Source: Klebsormidium nitens
Lineage: Eukaryota; Streptophyta; Klebsormidiophyceae; Klebsormidiales; Klebsormidiaceae
Length of the DNA: 64,000 nt
Assembly (NCBI GenBank): GCA_000708835.1
Contig: DF236956.1
Coordinates: 191,346 to 255,345 of the forward strand
Direction of reading: 5' to 3'
Shown: piece by piece, positions 13,072 to 24,100 of the stretch
How positions within the stretch are numbered: position 1 is the stretch's first letter
Layout: each line of letters starts with the position of its first letter
Position numbers and translations under genes: made by a program
The notes under the pieces: model-generated
The model's input: the letters and a program-made list of their open reading frames with translations, nothing else
The model's database searches: none
Told to the model about the DNA's origin: nothing

Positions 13072-16000
13072 CTAGATTCCAAATGGATAAGTCTGAGGCG
13101 TCTCGTCTACCTCCTCAATCTCGCCAGACGCCGACTCATTGTCGAGAGGTTCCACCGCAGTTGTTCGGCCGATGTGGATCATACTGTCGTACTGCTGGAA
13201 AACCTGAGGAGGAAATCGAGTTAAGCGCTGGGTTCAGCCCCAGCAAAAAGTAAGCCGGGTATGAAAGCCTTGAAGACTTATCGCACACAAAGGACACTTA
13301 TGTTTCTGCTTCGAGCATCGCGGATGTGCTGCCCAAGTAACATCGAAGTCGCTGCCATTTGCTGAACTTCATTTCCTTGTAACATACATCGCACGTTGCT
13401 GATATTCTGGGCTCTGTCAAAAACTCAGGTAAATATTTCGAGATTCAGCCGACCAGGAAATTGGCCCTTACCTTGGCCCTGTAATAGTTGTCCCCCTCGG
13501 CATCTTCTCGGTACACGAGGCCGATGGACCGCTTCATCAGCACAATGTCGTGCGGTTCGGCCCTCCGCGAATCCAGCAGAAAGCGGGCGGGCGACACCTG
13601 GCGGGAAGGGTTGGCACCTTGGTTACCGGAAGACGGGCCTGCGAAGCGACTCCGATTGCCGTACATCTATCAGACAAGTAGGTCACCCGTTGATTCGGTT
13701 TGCCGGGAACCATTCTTCGCTGATTTCTCTTCCAGTCTCGTATGCTCCGAGTCGGAAACGAGATGCAAATGGGGACGTAATCGGAGTATCAGCAGAAACC
13801 AACCGAAAAGGAGCACGAAGCGGAAGAGATGGTAGGAGGATCTCTGTGATCAATGCATCTAAGAAGCCCAGGTTATGACTTTCCAGACCTTAAAATGCTC
13901 AGAAGGCGACGAATTCGTTTCATACGGAGAGACTCACCTGCTCTAGAGTGCATTCAAAGGTGCCTGGAGCCGGGGGCCGGAGCTGCACGCACCGCCCGGG
14001 CTCCCCCAACGCAGGGGCCGCCGTGAGGGTGCCACCAAAAGTGCTGGCCAAAACAAGGACAAAAGTTGGAAAGAATTACTCTCAGTGTTTGGAGCGTCGT
14101 TCTGGATTCGCAGTTCGGACCAATCGGCTCGGGAGGAGGAAGAAGGAGCAGAGTCGGGTCCGTTGATGTCTAGAAGCTGAGTTCTGAAGCGGTATTGTCT
14201 ACGGATGATTGGTTCGAGTCTGGTTCTTTAGAGGATCTTCATAGACCTAGCACTTCTTCAAAATCCATATTAGGGCCTTTTATGGCAGATACTTTGGAAA
14301 CGGTCGGTCTCTTCGAAGCCAACTCCTCACATCCTAACAACAACAGATAGTTCTGATTAACACCGCGTAAAATCTGACTCCTACTTTACCTGAAGCCAAT
14401 GCTGAAAGCGTCGTCGCCAAACCGTTCCTTGCACAGCTGCCCCGTGTTGATCTGGTTCCAGTCCCAGGCGATCTCCGTCGCGCGCGCATCGCTGACGTGG
14501 CAGTTGTGCGCCCACACGACCGCCTTGCAGACCCCGCCGCACAGCTCCTCGCAGTGCTCCTTCAGGGCTGCGCAAGAGCAAGTGGACGAATCTAAGAATG
14601 TCTGCGGAAGATTGCTCTGCTATTGTCCTTTTTTTTAAGCTTTGCTTCGTTTCAGTTGTTTTCTCTACCTTATGGAAACGAAGCAAAGGTTGTGTGATAT
14701 GAGTCGAGATTCTGAGATGTTTTGGATTTTAGCGTGCTCCATAAGATTTATTGGCAGCCCACGTACTGGAGTCCGCTTTCTCTCAAACACAATAGCTGCC
14801 GCCATGAGAGGACCAGAATTGCATAGTCTGATCCGCGGTCCCATATTCGGACGTCGTGCCAATATGTGCCAAGCACGATATTGCAGCACCAGACAAGACC
14901 AGTCTGCAAAATTTCATCACCTGTAAAGCTTCACATCTGCATTGAAGCACACCAGGATTCCGACATGGGAAGCAAGATGTCCAGGAGATTTACCTGCCTC
15001 CATTCAAAAGAACTCTGCTGAGATTCTCGCAAACCCACCCACTAGCGCGTTGAACATGTGTCGGTCGCGTATGATCCACGCAGCTTCGTACGATTCGTAG
15101 ATGGTCCGGTAGTACGCCTCCGCATCTTTCACCACGACTGCGTTCTGCAACGAACCACGACGCATAGAGTTCAAGAAGGGGTGTCGGAGACAGCGTCAGT
15201 GGGCTTCGAAGTTGGCACCGATTCCTTCATTCTGGAGAATCTTGGGCCGTCCAATAGTCCTAGGAGGCACCATCGCGCGGCTCAAACGCGCTTCCGGAGC
15301 TTCAGCTTTGAGGCTTCCGTGCCAGATCGAATGCAAACAGCTGCTTAGGTATCCCTTGAAAGCAGGTTAATCAGTGGTATGGCTTTCTCCTTGAGATTGC
15401 CAATCACGGGGCGAACGGACGAATATGACGCCCGGAGACTGTATCCTCTCCAATGGTACGGAACTCATTGCCGTTAAAGATGAGTAACATGCGCGCTTGG
15501 TTGCACGCCTGCTGATCACTGAAAAGCCGCACATGCTCAATGCAGAGGGACCGAGCTTCCAGCATAGAAGAAGCACGATCAATGCTTTGCCGTTCAAAAA
15601 AGGCGTTTACAGAAGCGTTTGGCCTAGACCAGCAGAAGAAGAAGTGTAAGCGACTTCAAACGACTGATTTCCCTGTGTTTAACCTTTCAAGCGTCAAACA
15701 AAACCCCACTTCCACCTGCAATGCAAAAAAGTACTCATCGTCCTGGCAGCGGTGGCCGCACGCGCTGTCGCGAGCGGCCGCGGCCGCGGCCGCGGGCCGC
15801 CCCATGTCCTGCAGCTCGGCGAACACAAGGGTGACGTCATCCTCGCAGCTGTGGCCGTGTCCGCCTGACGTGGCGAAGCCGTATTCGTGCGCGTCGGATG
15901 CGAATTGAGCGAAGCCGGAGTAGCGCTGCCTGGAAGGACAAGATTGACCAATTGTAGAATTATAAAGGCGGGTTTCAATGTTTTTGAGAGCGACGTGTTT

Positions 16001-18293
16001 TCCGCTGACAAATTCTAACTGAACTTGTTGGGTTTCAGGTCAAGGGGACTTTGTTAGCGGACGGCTTCAGGCTGATTTCCTTCAAGGATCTCGACAATCA
16101 TGCTCGCTTCAAATTTGAAAGGGAGTCGAGACGGCGGAAGAATCTGCAAGATCGAGCAGAAGAATTTGAATACGTGCGTCTCTCTTCTTTCAACCAACTT
16201 ACCAAGATGTGTATTCTGTTTTCAATCCAATTCGCAGTTTTCCGCCAATCTAGTCGATCGGATAAAGATTCTGAATATAATTCAAGAGCGAGAGTCCCCT
16301 GGACCGACGCAATTCCGTATGTTCAACCAGCGCGCACTGATTCATATCGCAGGAGCAGACTCCAGGCGTATGAAGGTAAGCATGTTCACAGCAGTGATCA
16401 GAGAAATCAATCCGAACTAGAGAGGTTCTGGAAAGTCGAAAAATAAGTCGCACAGGACAAACGGCCAGCTTATACATCACCTGTAGAAATTCCAGAACAT
16501 TAGGGGAAGGAATGAAGACAGTGTGCGGTCTCACTTAGCCCGTTCTGCGGCTTCGGGGTCTCTCTTCTTTAGATACTGGATAACCACGTCCAAGGACTTA
16601 TAAAGTCCGTGCAGGTCGCACCCGTGGATCGATACTGCACAGCTGCAGCACCGTTTTGAAGCCGTGTTACAAAGTGTCTTAGGAGGGTTTGCTTTACAAG
16701 CATCTAGATTGCAGGGCGAAGTCTTTGGCTATTTTGCCTGAAACCCTGTCTCAATTTGTCTCGAGCATCTTCTGAATGGCGAGGACTTATTCAGGCGTTG
16801 AAGAATTCAGCAGAGAGCATCGCATACGGTAGATGATGAATGGAATGGTAAGAATGATGCCTTGAAACTCATGTAAGAGCTCCACAGAGGGTCAGAGCCT
16901 TGGTGGGGACGTCAATAGCTTGTTACAACGAAATGCGTTTTCTCATGGTAATGTAGCTCAGAAGTGAAGAAACTTACCCGTTCCGGGTATCCTGCAGAAA
17001 CACCTTCCTGAGAAGGAAAGAAGTTGAAAAGTGATTGAGGTAATTAACAACGCACCACGCAGTAACCTACGTGGCAAGCCAGAATGCACACGCAGATTCA
17101 GAGTCTGCTGACGTCATTGCCCTTTTCCAACAAAGCGCAACTCCAATCAGCAGGAAACATAAAAGTCGGAAACGAGAAGTATGTGCATGAGTCTCAGCAT
17201 GGAAAGTGGAGTCTTACAGACCAAAGCTCGGTCAGCTGAACCATTCTGAGGGCGGCAAGTTGACCAAGGAGCTTGGTCATCTCCCTTCGTCAATCCTCCG
17301 CAAAGTCACATGCATGCAATCAAAGCGAAGGGGCAATTCCCAACTGCCTTCGAGCATGCATATGGCCACCTGATCAACCAGGATCATCTCAACCAGAAAC
17401 TATCGTCCTCACTCGTTGTGCCGTCTGGCCCACTCCACGAAGTCCTCAACTTCCTTGTTTCTCCAGATCCACCGCGGGTAATGGGTAAACCCTGAAAGCG
17501 CCGCGGCCGCGCTGCCGTCAAGCGACTCGCCGCGGACGTAGCGGTCCACGCGGGCCATGGCGACCAGGTCCGCCTCGCAGACCACCAGCGAGAAGCCCTG
17601 CAACTCCCATTCTGGGGGTCAGATATTCGGCAAGTCAATGATATAGAACACCTGAGAGTATTGCAACATATATGAATGAAAGAAAGAGGCTTGATACAAT
17701 TCTGAAAGCGAGAAGAGAGCTGCTTGGATTCCTGTGAATGAGCAACCGGACTGCTTTCTTGCATTCATTCAAATTCATGCAGGGCTGTGAAAGGGAGGAG
17801 CATGTTTCCATCCAAGATTATAAGTCGAAAAGAACAAGGATGCGGTTTCACATCAGGTCAAAACAAAGCTTGCCAATGCGCCAAAGACCGCAAGCAAGAA
17901 GCAAACGGGAATTCGCTGGTGTTCCGTCAGATTCCATAGGAATTATTGAGTGCTTTAAGAATCAAACCTGATTTAACCCTGTATTACCTTCTCCTCGATG
18001 AGGCGCTTGGAGATGTTCGCACGTTCTTCATAGAACTCTCGCGATCCATGCGTTGCCTCCCCAATCAGCACAACCTGCGCGTCGCCAATCTCACGCAGCA
18101 GCTCTTCGTACCTCTGCGGCTCTGAGAGACACGAAACCAAGCTTTCTACATGAGCTCGCACGCCATCGATGTCTAAGCTTCGACCCGCTTCTAGTGCCTT
18201 CTTCCCAAGCTCAGACTCGAGGCCCATCTCTCTCCCTCTTTCAAGGCGCTGTCGCCAGAAGTCATGATGCGGGGGAAGCTTTTGTGGCGTCAT
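13072..18293 (-). CDS. Erythromycin esterase-superfamily protein, copy B
   Basis: Ten exons, transcribed leftwards: 18293-17988, 17597-17413, 17007-16978, 16642-16535, 15929-15716, 15144-15039, 14567-14390, 14043-13938, 13597-13472, 13203-13072 (496 aa). Exons 2, 3, 4, 6, 7, 8 and 10 have exactly the same lengths as in copies A and C; the others differ by multiples of three, so every phase is conserved. Motifs: [63 protein letters not shown]. Exon 5 has a run of seven alanines between Cys-containing segments, expanded relative to copy A. All catalytic-type motifs are intact and no stop or frameshift is seen, so the gene is probably functional. No signal peptide is evident, which suggests a cytosolic enzyme. 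The start is at the ATG of MTPQKLPPHHDFW, which aligns with copy C. Confidence 0.9.
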
Positions 18294-19015
18294 CCAGCTT
18301 GACTTTGCTGCAGGATTTGCAGCTATCGTTCTCTATATCTGGAGGTGGCTGCTCTGACCAGCTGTAAGCTTGCGTCCTTGAAGATGTCTGCGGAATCAGA
18401 AGTGTTCTTTACATTTGAGCAACGCTGCTGCTCGTAAGCTTGCTCGGTTAAGTATCTGGAGGACGCAGCTTATTGAAGCCAGGCTGTACAGCAATCGCAG
18501 GTTTTATTATAGGCAGTCCTTGGGCAACTTCGAGGGACACACACCTTCGTACAAGGTCAGATTTAGAACAGAAGCAAGGTCTTCCAATGAAAGATCTGCA
18601 AAGCTGGGTAGTGTAAGCAGGTTGCTTGTACAAGGGCCTTCCTCAAAGCAAATGGCTTCCAGCTGCTTCTTCAAACGTCAACAAACTCGCAAACTTCTTG
18701 TAATCTCTTCTGGATTGCAACTCGCGGGGTTCAGCTCCAACCTTCCTCCTAAGTATGCTCAGTAGGATGTCACCAACGACACACTGCAGGAAGCTGCATA
18801 TGCATAGGCTTCAACGTTGGTCAAGCCAATCGGTTGATACACACTCAATCTTGCTGTCAAGAACAACTTCAGAAAGCTTCTGCTCATCATCCCAATTGTG
18901 GTCAAGCTGCACTACGTAGTATGCCTTCTTGAAAACTTTCATGGCTATGTCTACCGGTCCACTTTGCTTCATTTCAAGGTTGGAAGCCTTTACGACGTGA
19001 CCCTTGGCTTGTCCC

Positions 19016-19135
19016 CTGAGGAGCCACGTGTGTCCACGTCATCGTGTTCAAAGCCAAAGAAAGAGCGAAGCGTGAGTGACGTGGACCTGGAAAGTCGGTA
19101 CGTGATTGGTCGACAGAAGCCCAGGTGCATGCCTT
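19016..19135 (-). promoter_or_regulatory. Conserved upstream block with a CACGTG core, esterase copy B
   Basis: A block about 720-840 bp upstream of the copy B start is kept in the same position upstream of copy C (27229-27350). Shared features are GGAGCCACGTG versus GGAGTCACGTG, then CCACGTCA about 8 bp later, an AGAGCGAA(A/G)CGTG motif, and GCCCAGGTGCATGC at the distal end. CACGTG and ACGTCA cores are known binding sites of plant bZIP and bHLH factors. That this is an enhancer is an inference from its conservation against diverged surroundings. Confidence 0.45.
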
Positions 19136-19645
19136 CGACGCGGTGTATGTGGGGTTTGCTCGAAGCATTTGCTGCGCAAGGAATCGAGGTGTACAAGCTC
19201 CAACAGCTTTTGACGAAGCAGCATCGCAATCTGTTTCGTAACCTGAAACCATCTGGATTCGATCTGTGGATAATTGATGAGCTGTATGCCAGCCACATAT
19301 TGGCTTGCCTCTTCCTGCAGGGAAGAGGGCATCCATACAAATCGGGATTTTTGCCGCTGTACGGCGCCGCTCTGCGGGCCCGCCATTAGACCTGCGCTTC
19401 GGTTGGCCCGTTTCGACGATAAAACTCAGCGTACGGCCTAGAAAAATGCCTTACAAAGGTTGCGAGATTTGGCTCGACTGGGCCCGCGTGCGGCGCAGTT
19501 CGCAGCTTACGAATCGAACAATTTTAGTCCGACCAGTGGATGGTGAAAATCCTGGTGTCGAGCTTCGTGCATGTTCGCGGACTTCGACGCCGAAGTTTCG
19601 TGCTTGCTTGGTCGGTGGTGTCACGGCTAACAAATCCACACCGTA

Positions 19646-19989
19646 AGAGTAGTCGATGGAATTTCGGACAACTCGAATTTCGGACAGGCAAAGTATTTAT
19701 CGAATTTCGGATGGCCTTATCGAATTTCGGACTCAGGGAACGATCCAGTTTCACAGACTGCGGTTTGGGACTTAGTCGCTGCAGCTCCGATCGATTTGGT
19801 CGGCGCCGGAATCCGGCATCCCGGCATGCCGACGAAAGTCCGTCGAGGTTCCCGTCACTCGGAACCCGAACTCCGCAGACTGCGAAAGTGGAACTCTGCT
19901 GAGTCCGAAATTCGATAAGGCCATCCGAAATTCGATAAATACTTTGCCTGTCCGAAACTCGAGTTGTCCGAAATTCCATCGACTACTCT
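19646..19989. mobile_element. MITE with long terminal inverted repeats and TA target duplication (pogo/Tigger-like)
   Basis: A 344-bp palindromic element begins AGAGTAGTCGATGGAATTTC and ends with its reverse complement. Each arm of about 90 bp contains repeated CGAATTTCGGA-type boxes. TA dinucleotides flank both ends (19644-19645 and 19990-19991), which fits a TA target-site duplication as made by Tc1/mariner/pogo transposases. The repeated CGA-TTT-CGGA boxes resemble the multiple transposase-binding boxes of pogo/Tigger elements. The central about 160 bp has no transposase. The superfamily assignment is an inference. Confidence 0.75.
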
Positions 19990-21120
19990 TACAAACGAGC
20001 TTTCGAATATCGAAAGAAAAATCAGATTGTCAACCGTTGATCGGAAACATAATCAAGGAAGAGGCAAGCGTCCGCCGTCACACAGACGGCGATCCATGTA
20101 TAGGTTCAGGCGCCGGCCCGCCGCAAATATACAGGGCCGTACCGACCCCGGTGACGAGGGGATGACGTTGGCAGCTACGTAAAAAAGTTTAGGTCGAGCT
20201 TAGAAGTGACGGTCTTATATGGAGCTCGTTTCGATGAGTGCTGACATGCATGCGGATTGTCTGCGGCCTTAAGGTACAGTGCCAACTCAGACCCACAGTA
20301 CAGGCCCCATGGCTTGATGGTGTGCATCACGCCATCTGTAAAGTGATTCTTTGAAATTAAGATCCAGCAAATCTGGTTTAGAACATGCGTGAGCGATCAA
20401 TGTTTCAATCGATGACAGGCGAGAGTCCCTGGAAGCGCGCCGTTATACATTATCCACATAATCTGACTTTTCCAATTTAAGAGTTCCACGCATGCTGATC
20501 TTCAGGAGTTCTGAGCCAGCTGCCAGAATCCTCACGGTATCGATCTTACATGCACTTAGCGCGCCGGGGCAAACATTTTTCTGTGTCTTCACTTCGCAGT
20601 TTGCTTGCAAGAACGTCAGAGAGTACTGAAATACAAGCACACAACCGTAGAGGTTGCCAGTTGTCATCGTCTCGTGCACGTAAATGATGTAAGTTCAAGA
20701 TCCACTCAATTCGAGAAGTCTGTATTATCGTGATTTCAAAATCCCTTTAGTACAACTGAAGTCTTATACGCTGCATAAGGACCTCAGCAACACTTTAAGT
20801 ACGTGGAGGTGATGTTGCTATCCACTTTCTAGGAGCTCCAACGACACTTAGAGCGCTTGAAGCTCTGTCTGCTACTCGATTTCTAAGCGCTTCGGCGAAT
20901 GTCGAAGCGCTCAATGACATCCAACTTCAGAGCACTCCCCAGAAACTCTATCAGCAGAACCTTCTGAATTCTTTCTAAGCGCACGCCAGCGCTGGAAACA
21001 CTATAAGTATGACCTTTGACGATACCTAATGAAGACACCGAGGTAGCTCAACTTCTTCTAGAGTCTCTTCCTGGCTCCATGAGTGATCTTGTACGCATTT
21101 CGCAGTTTCTTGAGGCAAAC

Positions 21121-24100
21121 CTATATTCCGAATGGGTAGGTGTGAGGCATCTCGTCAGCCTCCTCGATCTCCTCCGACGCCGACTCCTTGTCCAGCGGTT
21201 CCACCGCAGTCGTTCGGCCGATGTGTATCATTCTGTCATACTGCTGGAACACCTGCGGAGGAAATCAGGTCACCGCATCAGGCTATAATTCCTCGGTTTC
21301 CTCATTTACTGTCAGTCAAACAAAGCAGACAAGAAGGAAAAAGGGGTGTCGGCGAAAGCACAGCAATCGCGAAGAGGCGTAAGTTCTTGGGTTAACGATA
21401 TCCGCACTACTGAAAGCTCAAAGGTGACATCTAAGCCGTGTATGGAGCCTTGATGATGCTCGGACGTTCAAGAATTTACTCATCAAACAACCTTATGCAA
21501 GAAAAACAGCTGCAAAACCCAGATTGTCTACCAAAACCTTTGTTCGAGTGCGACGAAGTCGCTTTCTCTTTCAAAGGGAAAAAGCTCAATGGTTTGGATA
21601 CCATTCGATCTGGCGCTCAATCCCGCTTCGAGGCAGCATACGATCAATCCGGACATGATTTGTTATCGTGCATCACAACACACATTCCTTACTCTGGCCC
21701 TGTAGTAGTTGTCCGCCTCGGCGTCTTCTCGGTAGACGAGACCGATGGATCGCTTCATAAGCACAATATCGTTGGGTTCGGCTCTCCGGGAGTCCAGTAG
21801 GAAGCGGGCTGGCGACACCTGAAAGGAAGAGCACAGCGCGTGTGTCGCCATAGGGCAAATATGCAAAATCGAGGCAGACACCGCCGGTACAATTGCCTTC
21901 ATCCATTGCTTCACAAAGCTAGGAATTCGTACTACGTTCTGGGCTGACAATCATTCGAGACTCCCTGGCGGAAACGAGGAGTCTGTGAAAGAGATTGCAA
22001 AAATGGACGTGTTTGCGCGGGATCAGCAAGTGTATCGAAATGGGAAAGGTAAAGAAGGACAAAGATAGAAGCACGGATCGGATACCAAACACGAAAAGCC
22101 ACACGATACCGACTCCAACACAATCAGCAGAACCGCGCGGACCATATTCCGCAGCAGACCTAGCAGAGCATAAGCCTTTCAACATCATGACGGTATGAGG
22201 TTGAGAAGCCTATCTTCCCAAGAAACTTTGAACTTTAACCTGGCAGCGGTAATCCAAAAACGCCTCACCTGCTCTAGAATGCACTCGAAGGTGCCTGGTG
22301 CCGGAGAGCTCAGCCTTACACACCTTCCGGGCTCTCCCCACGCGGGGGCCGCCGTGACAGTGCCTCCAAAGGTGCTGGCGTACGACAGGAAGAAACTCAA
22401 ATGCTTTCTGAGACGTTTCCGTCGTTCTCCGCAAGGGAAACCTTATCCGCACGCGGGCAGTGGAGCATCAGATGTCGCAATGATTAAAGTCCAATTGCAG
22501 TCCAAATCCCGTCGCACAACATTTGTCCAAATTTTTGCTTCGCTGGTGTCTGAGATCAAGGCTTTCTTCAAACAAGGCTACGGTCTTTGTAAGAGCCCAA
22601 GGTTTGATGTTGTACCTCTCTTTCCCCTCACTTCAAGTTAAACATTCTCGCATTTGGATATCTCCGCTGGTGTCCGAGGGGCTCTCCCGAAACTAACCTG
22701 TTCTACGCAGATCTGACTAAATGCCACGCAGTACCTGAATCCGATGCTGAACGCCTCGTCTCCGAACTTCTCCTTGCACAGCTGGCCCGTATTGATCTGG
22801 TTCCAGTCCCACGCGATCTCCGTCGCGCGCGCGTCGCTGACGTGGCAGTTGTGCGCCCACACGACCACTTTGCAGGACCGCCCGCACATCGCCTCGCAGT
22901 GCTCCTTCAGAGCTGCGACAGAACAAGGCCGGCAAGTTATGAAACCTCCTCGGAAGATGCCTCTGGTCTTTATTTGATTCGTTTCAGGCTCTTTTCATCT
23001 TTGTCTGTCTATAATGTTCTCCAGATCTTGATCAAATCAAAAGCCGTACGTGTCGGAGTATGTTATGATCTTTCAGAAAAGAGGACGTCGCCAGAAAGCA
23101 CAAGAAAACGTGCAAGACGTGCTTTTTCAGCCGTTGGGATCAAAAAGCATGCGAGCAAGAAAGTAAGTAGCATTGAAATTGTCCATTCTGCAAGGGGTAG
23201 CCACGTTCTTGTACCGCTCACTTCGATCCAGAAACTGAGCCAAGATTTCTCATGACGGACGCGGAATTAGGATGAGTCAACTCTCTGCAAAGCCAAAAAA
23301 CCACAAAGATGCCTGTCAGCTTACCCACTAGCGCGTTGAACATATGCCGATCGCGTATGATCCAGGCAGATTCGTATGACTCGTAGATAGTCCGGTAGTA
23401 CTCTTCCGCCTCCTTCACCACGATCGCGTTCTGCAAAGGACCGTGACGGTCGTTTTCAAAGCCGGATTCGGATCCTGACGTCAAACTTAGCATCGAGGTT
23501 CCTCGACTTTGGAGCATCCTGAACTCGAGCCGTCCGATAAGCCAGGATGCACATCGTAGGGCCCGAAGTTGTGCACCGCAGCTTGAGCCTTGAGGCTTCG
23601 ATGTCACTTGTGACAAAAACAGTTATTTTCTAGAATGTATTGCTTCTGCAAGCCGTCGAATTGCTTTCATGGTTGCGCGCTGAAAGACTACACCTACGTA
23701 ATGAGATAGCCGAGCTGCCAGCAAAGACGAAGCTCAAATGGAGCCCTCTTCGTGAAAATCTCAATGTCCAAATGTCGAAATCTTGCTTTTCTGGAGCATT
23801 TTCTTGAGGCCCTCGATTAGCGCATAGGGAGAAGGTTGCTATGAAAACTCAAGCCCTGAGCAGATTGAATTCCTCTCTATCAACTTACGTCTGACTCATC
23901 TACGCGGTGAACGAGAAACCGCCTGCACCTGCATGGCAAAGAAGTACTCGTCGTCCTGGCAGCGGTGGCCGCCGCCAGCGGCCGCAGCCGCGGCCGCGGG
24001 CCGCCCCATGTCCTGCAGCTCGGCTAACACAAGGGTGACGTCATCCTCGCAGGCTTGGCCGCGGCCGCCTGACGTGGCGAAGCCGTACTGGTGCGCGTCG

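Larger units (their letters stand above)
18294..21120. other. Upstream region of esterase copy B and spacer to copy C
   Basis: The first about 850 bp upstream of copy B aligns in patches with the region upstream of copy C (shared GATTGCAACTCGCGG, TTGGTCAAGCCAA-like and CACGTG-containing blocks). A pogo-like MITE occupies 19646-19989. The rest, 20.0-21.1 kb, holds no gene that I can support. Frames of 110-160 codons at 18898-19389 overlap on both strands and coincide with the conserved non-coding block, so I do not call them. Confidence 0.5.

Noticed and set aside
18898-19389. Overlapping frames of 112-163 codons on both strands upstream of esterase copy B
   Set aside because: The conserved feature here is a non-coding block shared with copy C; none of the frames is conserved in the copy C counterpart as far as I can align.
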